Source of the DNA: Actinomycetota bacterium
Lineage (GTDB): Bacteria > Actinomycetota > Actinomycetes > Streptosporangiales > Streptosporangiaceae
DNA length: 26,469 bases
Reading direction: 5' to 3'
Assembly: GCA_003168295.1 (NCBI GenBank)
Contig: PMST01000482.1
Location: 890-27,358 of the forward strand
Part shown: positions 1 through 7,003 of the stretch, in pieces
Layout of the letters: each line of letters opens with the position of its first letter
How positions within the stretch are numbered: position 1 is the first letter of the stretch
The notes under the pieces: model-generated
What the model was told of the DNA's origin: nothing
What the model saw: only the letters and a program-made list of their open reading frames with translations
The model's database searches: none
Translations under genes and position numbers: made by a program

Positions 1-863
1 AGTCCGGTGTTGGCCAGTCCGGGCGCGCCGACGAGCCGCAGCGAGGGCCGCCGCACCCCGCGCAGCGCCATCGCGAGCGCGGCCGGGGTCAGCGGCCGGG
101 CCGGCGCATCGGGCGCCTGCCCCCGCAGGGCCTGGTAGGTGATGGCATCCAAGATGGCCGGAACCCCGGCCCGGACCTGCCGCGGGGTACACACCCGCCC
201 CTTGTACCGGGGCGCCGGCGGCAGCGAGGTGGCTTCTTCGCCCGGCCAGAACCCGGTGAGCAGGGCGTAGAGTATCCGGGCCAGCGCGCGGGTGTCGGCG
301 ATCACCGGGTCCTCATCCGGCCGCGAACCACACAGGGCCGCGTCCAGGCCCAAGCCGGTGATCTTGAGACCGGTGCTGTTGTCCCAGCGCAGCGAGCGCG
401 GCATGAGGCGCAGGTGCGGCCGCCCCGCCTGATGCGCGACGGCGAGCGCATCCGCGGCGTCGGCGACCATGGCGGCGGCCAGCGCCGGGGTGGGCAGACC
501 GGAGAGCACCAGGTCTTCCAGGTGCGTGCCCGTAGCCCACTCGGACACGATGTAGGGCCGGTCGGCGCTGAAGTCGGTGTCGTAGATCGTGGCCAAGCGC
601 GGATCGCTGACCTTGGCGGCGGCCAGGACGGCCGCGACCACGTCCGGCGCGACCGGACGCCCGGCAGGCAGCAGGTAAATAGTGACGGCCCGGCCGAGCA
701 GCTCATCGGTGGCCTTCCACAGGGACAGGCCGGATGTCTCCCAGGTGGCTCCGCAGGTTCCGCTGATACGATCCCCGACGTTGATCCGCTCATCCAGCCG
801 GAACCGTCCGCCCAGCCGCGTCTCTGCCAGGGACGGTGATCTGTCGGCCTCAACTACGGTCAC
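1..863 (-). CDS. Protein kinase-like (pseudokinase) protein, 3' part beyond the window
   Basis: The minus-strand frame opens at GTG 863 behind an AGGAGGT box (868-874) and runs off the left edge after about 287 codons without a stop. The fold reads as a Ser/Thr-kinase-like domain: a lobe with KATDELLGRAVTIYLLP near residues 50-65, YIVSEWATGTHLEDLV near 105, and AHQAGRPHLRLMPRSLRWDN where a kinase has HRDLKPxN. The catalytic HRD Asp is absent, and the DFG position reads ITGLGLD, so it is probably a pseudokinase. Comparable domains in actinobacteria occur in or beside MurJ/MviN, the lipid II flippase, where they bind a FHA partner. Whether MurJ is adjacent here cannot be seen. Kinase-like fold fairly sure; specific role inferred. 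Confidence 0.72.
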   Translation of the reverse strand, partial: MTVVEADRSPSLAETRLGGRFRLDERINVGDRISGTCGATWETSGLSLWKATDELLGRAVTIYLLPAGRPVAPDVVAAVLAAAKVSDPRLATIYDTDFSADRPYIVSEWATGTHLEDLVLSGLPTPALAAAMVADAADALAVAHQAGRPHLRLMPRSLRWDNSTGLKITGLGLDAALCGSRPDEDPVIADTRALARILYALLTGFWPGEEATSLPPAPRYKGRVCTPRQVRAGVPAILDAITYQALRGQAPDAPARPLTPAALAMALRGVRRPSLRLVGAPGLANTG

Positions 864-1109
864 TGATACCTCCTGCCGCTCACCGGCTATGCCACTCACC
901 AGCCATCTCTAGCCGTGCCCATTCGTGGCCGGAGATACCACCCCACCTCGCGCCGCCGCTCGTGCGGCAGCCGCCGTACAGGGCTCAACCTGGGGAAACG
1001 CGCCGCCAAAAAACTGAAATTTCTTCGGTTCAGGCCCGGGGCTCCGCCAGCAGCCGGTCCATGATCCGGACACCGGACCCAAGAACGGACAAGGGGGCTC
1101 TCGCCTCAC

Positions 1110-1145
1110 CCCCGGACCCTCAGCCCCGGACCCTCAGCCCCGGAC
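1110..1145. repeat. 14-bp direct tandem repeat, 2.5 copies, at the oxidase 3' end
   Basis: The unit CCCCGGACCCTCAG occurs at 1110-1123 and 1124-1137, with a partial third copy to 1145. The minus-strand stop codon of the flavin oxidase (TCA at 1134-1136 on the plus strand) lies inside the array, so copy-number change would alter the very C-terminus of that protein. The rest of 864-1133 shows no gene. Confidence 0.7.
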
Positions 1146-2735
1146 GGAGAGGGGCCCGGTGCTGGCGGTCAGGCGGCTCACGATGTCACGAGCGCCGATG
1201 ACGGACAGCGCGACGCTGGTGAGGGTCGGGTTGCACGCCGTCTGCGTCGGGATGACGCCGTTGCCGGCCACGTAGAGGTTCTCGGTGCCCCATACCCGGC
1301 AGGACGGGTCACAGACGCTGGTCCCGTCGTCTGCGGTCCCCATCCGCACGGTCCCCTGGTAGTGCAGCGAGCTGCCGGACGGAGGGAGCCAGGGGACCTC
1401 GCCGTCGGCCGGATGGCCGAGGATATGGCTGAGCCGCAGCGCCTCAGTCTTCCCGTGCTCGAGTACCGCGCGATCCCGCGTGCTGAGTGTGTGGTGGATC
1501 GTCATGGCAGGCATCCCGATCCAGTCAGTCTCCGTCTCGCTGAACTCCAGCCGGTTGTCGAACCGCGGCTCCTGCGGGGCGAAGAAGTGCACCGAGATCA
1601 GCGGCTTGCGCTCACGCCGGTCCCGCGCCGAGCGGCTCACGGTGTCCGGATCGATCTGGGACAGCATGCCGTGGAACGGGAATCCCTCGCCCTCATAAGG
1701 GATCCAGGTGACGCCGCCGGCGGCGACCGTGACGGCCGTGGAGTCGGACATCGCGGTCGCGTTGCCGACCTCGCCTTCATGCCCGGTGTCGGATCCGAGG
1801 CCGTCGACCTCGGCCATGATCGACACCTGGGGGTGCTCGTTGAGATAGTGGCCGAGCGCCTGCGGGCGGACACCGGATGCGAACAGCAGCTGCGGCGTCC
1901 GCAGCGAGTCGGCCGCCACCACCACGTGGCCGGCCCGCACGGCGGTCATAGTGCCGGAGGCGCGGTCCCGCGACTGCACGCCGACGGCCCGGCCTCCGGC
2001 CATGATGACCTTCTCGCAGAGCGTCTCCGGGCGGAGCTCGAAACCGGGGGAGGCGCCGTCGAGGAGGCCGCCGAGAATGACGTTCGGGCCGGCCCGGTGG
2101 ACCCCGTACGGCGTGAGGGTGACCGCCATGGGCATGGCCTGCACCCGCCGGTCCGGCGCGCGGCCCTCGTTAAGGGCGTCGCCGAGTACCCGCCGCACGT
2201 GCGCGGCGAAGCTGGACCCGAGGAACTGCGTGTTCGAGACCCCGAGCAGGCGCTCGGCGGTCACGTAGGCGTCCTCGAGCACTTCCGGGTCGACGAAGGT
2301 GATCCGCTCAAGGTCGCTCGGGCGCGGGCAGGCCCCGAACCAGTGCGAGCCCATCCCGCCCACGTTGCTTGACTCCTGGGCCGCGGGGAAGCCGTCGCCG
2401 TGTATGTCGCCCCCGCCGACCGGGAACAGGCCGGGCCGCGTGACCAGGGCCCGCTCGCGGTCCTCGCTGGCCATGTTGTGCGCGATGCCCGACGCGGCGG
2501 CGAGCTCATAACGGTACTGGTTGGGGCCCTGGCAGGCGATCTGTGCGCGCTCCCGCTCCGCCGGGTCGATGATGTTGCTCATGTGCAGGCCGGGCGGGTC
2601 CGCCGCCACCGGCCCCGCCTCGACCATCAGAACCCGGGCCCGCGGCCTTGCGTCGGTGACGACCCGTGCGTAGGTCGTACCGGTCGGGCCGCTGCCCACG
2701 ATGACGACGTCGACGTCCTCGGTGAACTCTGGCAC
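1134..2735 (-). CDS. FAD-dependent GMC oxidoreductase, pyranose oxidase / C-glycoside 3-oxidase-like
   Basis: Flavoenzyme predicted to oxidise a sugar or glycoside hydroxyl to a ketone with O2 or another acceptor. The 533-residue protein starts at GTG 2735 behind GAGGAG (2741-2746); an in-frame extension to 2864 would cross the promoter region. An N-terminal Rossmann motif VIVGSGPTG sits near residues 11-19. GGMGSHWFGA around 127-134 matches the pyranose-oxidase flavinylation motif (STHW), with His131 as likely covalent FAD attachment. The C-terminal pair His458 and Asn502, in NGVIPTQTACNPTLTSVAL, has the spacing of the catalytic His/Asn pair of pyranose 2-oxidase. Bacterial relatives include CarA-type C-glycoside 3-oxidases. 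It is divergent from the FGGY kinase across a shared promoter region carrying a palindrome. Family confident; substrate and 2- versus 3-oxidation not determined. Confidence 0.88.
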   Translation of the reverse strand: MPEFTEDVDVVIVGSGPTGTTYARVVTDARPRARVLMVEAGPVAADPPGLHMSNIIDPAERERAQIACQGPNQYRYELAAASGIAHNMASEDRERALVTRPGLFPVGGGDIHGDGFPAAQESSNVGGMGSHWFGACPRPSDLERITFVDPEVLEDAYVTAERLLGVSNTQFLGSSFAAHVRRVLGDALNEGRAPDRRVQAMPMAVTLTPYGVHRAGPNVILGGLLDGASPGFELRPETLCEKVIMAGGRAVGVQSRDRASGTMTAVRAGHVVVAADSLRTPQLLFASGVRPQALGHYLNEHPQVSIMAEVDGLGSDTGHEGEVGNATAMSDSTAVTVAAGGVTWIPYEGEGFPFHGMLSQIDPDTVSRSARDRRERKPLISVHFFAPQEPRFDNRLEFSETETDWIGMPAMTIHHTLSTRDRAVLEHGKTEALRLSHILGHPADGEVPWLPPSGSSLHYQGTVRMGTADDGTSVCDPSCRVWGTENLYVAGNGVIPTQTACNPTLTSVALSVIGARDIVSRLTASTGPLSVRG

Positions 2736-2792
2736 GGCCGCTCCTCGTCGATACGCTGACGAGCACAGCCTAACTGCTTTTACCCGTGTACT

Positions 2793-2808
2793 GTTAACGC
2801 CTGTGTAC
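2793..2808. promoter_or_regulatory. Candidate operator A, oxidase/kinase divergent promoter
   Basis: The 16-mer GTTAACGCCTGTGTAC fits the locus-wide palindrome GTWAACGN-NCGTTWAC. It lies between the oxidase and the FGGY kinase and overlaps TTAACA, a possible -35 box of the oxidase promoter on the minus strand. Function is inferred from similarity to sites B-G. Confidence 0.42.
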
Positions 2809-2862
2809 ATTTGGCGCACTGCGGAAACCGGCGGCCCCGTGATCCAGAGGGAAGAGGAGACC

Positions 2863-2928
2863 ATGATGACCCAGCTCCAGTGGCTCCTCGACCCCGACGC
2901 CCGGCCGTCGCTCGGTGCCGGGAACTAG
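2863..2928 (+). CDS. 21-residue leader ORF or TetR-tail remnant before the FGGY kinase
   Basis: A 22-codon ORF (MMTQLQWLLDPDARPSLGAG plus a final N) begins at ATG 2863, with a strong AGAGGAG box six bases upstream. It stops at 2928, six bases before the kinase GTG. That geometry suits a translationally coupled leader peptide, since the kinase itself has only a weak ribosome site. LQWLLDP is also a typical C-terminal segment of TetR repressors and occurs in the TetR protein of this window (complement of about 7250-7290). The ORF could therefore be the fossil end of a lost TetR gene whose ribosome-site-like sequence is incidental. Not recognised as a known gene. Confidence 0.4.
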   Translation: MMTQLQWLLDPDARPSLGAGN

Positions 2929-2934
2929 CGGCCG

Positions 2935-4410
2935 GTGGCAGTGACGGACGCGGTCCTCGCGCTCGACCTCAGCTCCAGCGGCGTCCGGGCCCGGGCGCAC
3001 AGCCGCGCGCTCACGGTCGTCGCCGAGCGCTCGGTGGACATCGTGACCCGGGTCGGCGCCGACGGGGCGTCCTGCCACGATCTCGGGGCCGTGATGGCCG
3101 CGGTGCGCGAGGTGGTCCGTCCCCTGGCGGCCGATCCGCGGCTGCGCATCGTCGCCCTGGTCGCGTCCGGGACGGCGAGCAGCCTGGCCGTGGCCCGCCT
3201 CGGCGGGGGCGCCCCGGAGCCGCTGTCGGAGGTGCTGCTGTGGTCCGACTCGCGTGCCATGAGCCACTATCCCGAGCTGGCCGGCGACCTGGCCGCAGCG
3301 TACCCCCGCACGCTCTGCCCGCCGGACGCCAGCTACTGGCCCGCGAAGCTGCGCTACCTCACCGACCGGGACGGGCTAGCCGGCTACCTCGCCGACCGGG
3401 GCGAGCTGGCCGGCGGCGTGCTAGCCGGCGCCAAGGACCTGGTCTTCGCCTGGCTGACCGGCCTGCTGTGGACCGATCCGATGAGCGGGGCGTCGACCGG
3501 GATGTTCGACAGCGCCGCCTGGCGATGGGACGTGGCGCTGCTGGACCGCGCCGGGATCACGGCCGGCCGCCTGCCCGAGTTGCACGAGGCCGTCGAATCC
3601 GCCCCGCTGCTCCCGGCCGCCGCGGATGACCTCGGCCTCCCGGCCGGGCTGCCGGTCACCCTCGGCGGGATGGACGGCCCGCTCACCCAGCTTGGCGCGG
3701 CGGCCACGCGGGAGCGGACGGCGTCGTGCACGATCGGCACGAGCATCGCGGTCCGGGCCGGATCCGCACGCCGCTGCGCCGATCCGGCCCGGCGGACCTG
3801 GTGCTACCCTGTCACGCGCGACTTCTGGGTGATCGGCGGTGCGGGGAGCAACGGCGGCAACCTGCTCACGTGGCTGCGGGACCAGGTTGGACTGGCGGCG
3901 ACCATCGCCCAGCTCGCCGACCTCGCGTTCAGCGTGCCGTCTGACCCGGACCTCACCTTCGTCCCCTATTTGCATGGGGAACGGGCGCCCTTGTGGCGGT
4001 CCGATCTCCGGGCCGCCTTTATCGGTCTGGCCGCGCATCATTCGTCCGCCGACATGACGCGGGCGGTTCTTGACGGGCTGGCGGCGTCTCTCCTGGAACT
4101 GGCCGAGGCCGTCGAGTCGGTGGCGGGCGTGCCGGAGCGAGTCGTGTTCACCGGCGGGTTCTTTCGTGACGCGCGGTGGGTACAGCTCATGACCGACGCG
4201 CTGGGCGTGCCGGCCGCCGTCCCGGTGCCCGAGGAGGCCACGTCGGTGGGCGCGGGCATGCTGGCCTGGGCGGCAGTGCAGGACGTCCCGGTGGCGAAGG
4301 TGTTCACCCCCGGGCTCGAGCCCGTGGCCGACCCGGACACCCAGGTGCACGAGTGGCTGCGGGCCGCCGCGGCGCGGCTGGCGGAACGGCGCGGCGTGCT
4401 CTGGCCCTAG
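2935..4410 (+). CDS. FGGY-family carbohydrate kinase (gluconokinase/xylulokinase-like)
   Basis: ATP-dependent kinase for a sugar, sugar acid or polyol. The 491-residue length is normal for FGGY kinases. The N-terminal ATPase motif LALDLSSSGVRA (about 7-18) corresponds to the phosphate-1 loop. TLGGMDGPLTQLGAA (about 241-255) carries the conserved catalytic-type Asp. TIGTSIAV, and FTGGFFRDARWVQLMTDALG near 405-424, correspond to the nucleotide-binding half of the second domain. Start GTG 2935 is supported by coupling to the short ORF ending at 2928; GTG 2941 is an alternative. It ends nine bases before the convergent M20 gene. Clustering with a lactonase and oxidase suggests an aldonate or a keto-sugar as substrate, but the sequence alone does not fix this. 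Confidence 0.85.
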   Translation: MAVTDAVLALDLSSSGVRARAHSRALTVVAERSVDIVTRVGADGASCHDLGAVMAAVREVVRPLAADPRLRIVALVASGTASSLAVARLGGGAPEPLSEVLLWSDSRAMSHYPELAGDLAAAYPRTLCPPDASYWPAKLRYLTDRDGLAGYLADRGELAGGVLAGAKDLVFAWLTGLLWTDPMSGASTGMFDSAAWRWDVALLDRAGITAGRLPELHEAVESAPLLPAAADDLGLPAGLPVTLGGMDGPLTQLGAAATRERTASCTIGTSIAVRAGSARRCADPARRTWCYPVTRDFWVIGGAGSNGGNLLTWLRDQVGLAATIAQLADLAFSVPSDPDLTFVPYLHGERAPLWRSDLRAAFIGLAAHHSSADMTRAVLDGLAASLLELAEAVESVAGVPERVVFTGGFFRDARWVQLMTDALGVPAAVPVPEEATSVGAGMLAWAAVQDVPVAKVFTPGLEPVADPDTQVHEWLRAAAARLAERRGVLWP

Positions 4411-4418
4411 TCCTGCCG

Positions 4419-5786
4419 TCAGTTCCGGAGAAACCGGTCCATGATCCGGACGCCGGCCGCCAGGGCCGACAGCGGGATGCGCTCGTCGGTGCCGTGGAAC
4501 ATGGCGTAATAGTCGTAGCCCTCCGGCAGCACCAGCGGCGTGAAGCCGTAGCAGGCCATCCCCAGCCGGGCGAACTGCTTGGCGTCGGTGCCGCCGCTCA
4601 TGCAGTAGGGCACGACCGTCGAGCCCGGGTCCTCGGCCAGCAGCGCCTGCGCCATGCTGGCCATGATGCCGGCGTCGAGCGGGGCCTCCAGCGATACCTC
4701 CTGGTGCGCGTACTCCCAGCGCACGTCGGGTCCGGTCAGCTGGTCGAGGGTCGCCCGGAACTCCTCTTCGAAGCCCGGCAGGACCCGGCCGTCCACGTAG
4801 CCGACGGCCTCGCCGGGGATGACGTTCAGCTTGTAGCCCGCCTGCAGCATGGTCGGGTTGGCGCTGTTCCGTATCGTGCCCGCCACCAGGGCCGCGCCGG
4901 GTCCGAGCGCGGCCAGCAGTTCCGCCGCGGTGAGCTCCCCGGCCGCGGCGCCGGGCGGCACCCGCACCCCGGCCGCGGCCGCGATGGCGTCCACCGCGGC
5001 GCTCACCGTCGGGATCAGCCGGACCGGCCAGGCGTAGCCGCCGATCCGGCTGATGGCCCCGGCCAGCCGGGTGACCGCGTTCTGCTCGTTCGGCTTCGCG
5101 CCGTGCCCGGCCCGGCCGTGCGCGGTCAGCTTCAGCCAGGCGGTGCCCCGCTCGGCGGAGGCGACGGGATACAGCCGCTGGCCCGGCCCTGCGTGGAAGG
5201 TGAACGCGCCCGATTCCCCGACCGCTTCCGTGCACCCCTCGAACAGTTCCGGGTGCCGCTCGACCAGCCACTGGGCCCCGAACGCGCCGGTGTCCTCCTC
5301 GTCGGCGGTGAACGCGAGCACGAGGTCGCGCCGCGGCCGGCGGCCGTCGCGAGCCCACTGCGTGACCAGGGCGAGCAGGACGGCGTCGGCGTTCTTCATG
5401 TCGACCGCGCCGCGCCCCCACAGCACGCCGTCGCGGACCTCCCCGGAGAACGGATGCACCGACCAGGCCGCCGGGTCCGCGGGCACCACGTCCAGGTGGC
5501 CGTGCAGCAGCAGCGCCCCAGCCTCAGCCCCAGCGCCAGCGCCAGCGCCAGCGCGGTCACCGTCGGTGCCACTGATCCGGGCCACCACGTTCGCCCGCCC
5601 GGGCGCGGACTCCAGCAGGACCGGTTCCAGGCCCGCCTCCGCCAGCCGCGCGGCCACGTATTCGGCGGCCGGCCGCTCCTGGGCGTCACCGCCGCCCCGG
5701 TTGGTGGTATCGATCCTGATCAGGTCGGAGGCGAACCGCGCGGCCAGGTCTGCGGTAGTAGGCGTTACATCGCGGAGTTCGGGCAC
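4419..5786 (-). CDS. M20/M25/M40 family metallopeptidase (ArgE/DapE/CPG2-like)
   Basis: Zinc-dependent hydrolase of amide bonds in small peptides or N-acylated amino acids. The 455 residues carry the family landmarks: LLLHGHLDVVPA (about 91-102, first zinc His), GRGAVDMKNADA (about 123-134, bridging Asp), FTADEEDTGAFGA (about 157-169, catalytic Glu pair), a dimerisation-domain HGRAGHGAKPNE, and the C-terminal zinc His in MFHGTDERIP. A low-complexity GAGAGAGAE stretch near 79-89 arises from CAGCGC hexamer repeats in the DNA. The GTG start at 5786 has no ribosome site, but TAGCCT lies five bases upstream, so a leaderless mRNA is likely. It is divergent from the lactonase. Its link to sugar metabolism is unclear; it may hydrolyse an amide-linked moiety of the imported compound. 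Confidence 0.88.
   Translation of the reverse strand: MPELRDVTPTTADLAARFASDLIRIDTTNRGGGDAQERPAAEYVAARLAEAGLEPVLLESAPGRANVVARISGTDGDRAGAGAGAGAEAGALLLHGHLDVVPADPAAWSVHPFSGEVRDGVLWGRGAVDMKNADAVLLALVTQWARDGRRPRRDLVLAFTADEEDTGAFGAQWLVERHPELFEGCTEAVGESGAFTFHAGPGQRLYPVASAERGTAWLKLTAHGRAGHGAKPNEQNAVTRLAGAISRIGGYAWPVRLIPTVSAAVDAIAAAAGVRVPPGAAAGELTAAELLAALGPGAALVAGTIRNSANPTMLQAGYKLNVIPGEAVGYVDGRVLPGFEEEFRATLDQLTGPDVRWEYAHQEVSLEAPLDAGIMASMAQALLAEDPGSTVVPYCMSGGTDAKQFARLGMACYGFTPLVLPEGYDYYAMFHGTDERIPLSALAAGVRIMDRFLRN
5531..5554. repeat. Hexamer microsatellite (CAGCGC)x4 inside the M20 gene
   Basis: Four perfect CAGCGC copies encode an Ala-Gly run just before the first zinc ligand segment. Because the unit is two codons long, length change would keep the frame. 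Confidence 0.75.
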
Positions 5787-5791
5787 GATTC

Positions 5792-5797
5792 AGGCTA
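5792..5797 (-). promoter_or_regulatory. Putative -10 box of a leaderless M20 promoter
   Basis: TAGCCT on the minus strand ends five bases before the GTG start codon and there is no Shine-Dalgarno sequence. This spacing is typical of actinobacterial leaderless transcripts beginning at the start codon. No convincing -35 box is visible. Confidence 0.4.
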
Positions 5798-5835
5798 TGA
5801 CATGGGGTGGCCGGGAAATCGGGGTGGTGTCCCGG

Positions 5836-5864
5836 TTGACATAAAAGTAACTGGGCATTTACGT
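5836..5864 (+). promoter_or_regulatory. Sigma-70-type promoter of the lactonase gene
   Basis: A perfect -35 TTGACA (5836-5841), a 17-base spacer and TTACGT (5859-5864) as -10. The palindromic site B covers the spacer and the -10 box, a position suited to repression. Confidence 0.6.
5847..5862. promoter_or_regulatory. Candidate operator B, lactonase promoter
   Basis: GTAACTGGGCATTTAC, a 16-bp inverted repeat with outer half-sites GTAA and TTAC. It lies over the lactonase promoter spacer and -10 box. Its reverse complement shares GTAAA-N6-GTTAC exactly with the reverse complement of site G. Confidence 0.5.
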
Positions 5865-5908
5865 TTCCTGCATGTGGACATCCGCCGCGACCCGAAGGAA
5901 CTGACCTC

Positions 5909-7003
5909 GTGCCATCGCCAGCTAGCGTTTCTCCCGAGGAACTGATCATCGGGACCTACACCGAGCGCCTGCCTCACGTCGATGGCCAGGCGGAGGGAAT
6001 CCTGTCGTGCCGTTACCAGGCCGGGACCATCGGCCCGCCGCGGGTCCTGGCCCGGACCCGCAACCCCTCGTTCCTTGTCCTCAGCCCGGACGGCCGCCGC
6101 CTGTACGCGGTCAACGAGACGGTGCAATTCGAGGGGCAGCCCGGCGGCGGCGTGACGGCCTTCGCCCGCGATACCCGGACCGGCGACCTGTCGCTGCTCA
6201 ATACCCGGCCGTCGGGCGGCGTCGAGCCTGCCCATCTGGAGCTGGACCCGAGCGGGCGCTTCCTGCTCGTGGCCAACTACCGATCAGGTTCGGTCGCCGT
6301 GTTCCGGCTCGAGGCCGACGGCAGCATCGGCCCGATGACCGATCACGTGCAACACCAGGGCTCCAGCGTCCATCCGGTCCGCCAGACCGGGCCGCACGCC
6401 CACATGATCATGTTCGACCCGGCCGACGGTGCCGTGCTCGTGCCCGATCTCGGCCTCGATGCCGTCCTGACCTACGACCTCAGCGACCAGGGCAAGCTGC
6501 TCGAACGGCCCGGACGGCGGATCGACATGCCGCCTGGGGCCGGCCCCAGGCACCTCGCCTTCCACCCGGCTGGCGGTTACCTGCTGGTGGTCAACGAGCT
6601 GGACAATACCGTCGCCGCGCTGCGCCGGGAGGGGGATGGCTACCTGACCACCGACGTCGCCTCCACCTTGCCCGCGGGCTTCGACGGTCACAGCCAGGCC
6701 GCGGCGATCCGGATCTCGCCGTCGGGCCGCAGCGTGCTGGTGTCCAACCGGGGGGCCGCCAGTGACACCATCGCCCTGTTCCGCTTCAACGTGGACAAGG
6801 GCACGTTCGATCTCGTCGAGCTCGCCCCGACGCAGGGACGCGAGCCGCGTGAGCTCATTTTCTCCCCGGACGGCCGTTTCGTGATCGTCGCCAGCCAGGA
6901 TTCCGATGCTCTGGCGGTGATGGAGTTCGACGGGGACGCGCCAGGACTCCGCTTCCTGTCCTCGACCCCGGTTCCGACCCCGGTGTGCCTGCGATTCGCC
7001 TGA
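5909..7003 (+). CDS. Lactonase family protein (7-bladed beta-propeller, 6-phosphogluconolactonase-like)
   Basis: Predicted cytoplasmic hydrolase of a sugar lactone. The 364 residues show repeated propeller strands of the type LSPDGRRLYAVNE, LDPSGRFLLVANY, FHPAGGYLLVVNEL, ISPSGRSVLVSNRG and FSPDGRFVIVASQD. The family signatures GTYTE near the N-terminus, VEPAHLELDPSG, PHAHMIMFDP and GPRHLAFHP are all present, as in PF10282 and E. coli Pgl (YbhE). No signal peptide is present. GTG 5909 is preceded by GAAGGA eight bases upstream. It has its own promoter with a palindrome, divergent from the M20 gene. With the neighbouring oxidase and FGGY kinase it would suit lactone formation, hydrolysis to an aldonate and phosphorylation, although some PF10282 members have other roles. 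Confidence 0.88.
   Translation: MPSPASVSPEELIIGTYTERLPHVDGQAEGILSCRYQAGTIGPPRVLARTRNPSFLVLSPDGRRLYAVNETVQFEGQPGGGVTAFARDTRTGDLSLLNTRPSGGVEPAHLELDPSGRFLLVANYRSGSVAVFRLEADGSIGPMTDHVQHQGSSVHPVRQTGPHAHMIMFDPADGAVLVPDLGLDAVLTYDLSDQGKLLERPGRRIDMPPGAGPRHLAFHPAGGYLLVVNELDNTVAALRREGDGYLTTDVASTLPAGFDGHSQAAAIRISPSGRSVLVSNRGAASDTIALFRFNVDKGTFDLVELAPTQGREPRELIFSPDGRFVIVASQDSDALAVMEFDGDAPGLRFLSSTPVPTPVCLRFA

Noticed and set aside
1362..2372. Long plus-strand open frame opposite the flavin oxidase
   Set aside because: Antisense shadow of a well-supported GMC gene; composition is Arg/Gly-rich with no domain motif and no ribosome site.
2736..2864. Upstream extension of the flavin oxidase frame to 2864
   Set aside because: The extension crosses the operator and promoter region and the divergent short ORF, while GTG 2735 has a GAGGAG site and directly precedes the Rossmann strand.
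3421..5421. Minus-strand open frame of 666 codons over the kinase and M20 genes
   Set aside because: It is an out-of-frame shadow rich in Arg, Gly and Ala, and the FGGY and M20 motifs lie in other frames.
4176..5945. Plus-strand open frame across the M20 gene
   Set aside because: Antisense to zinc-ligand motifs of the M20 protein; typical high-GC spurious frame.
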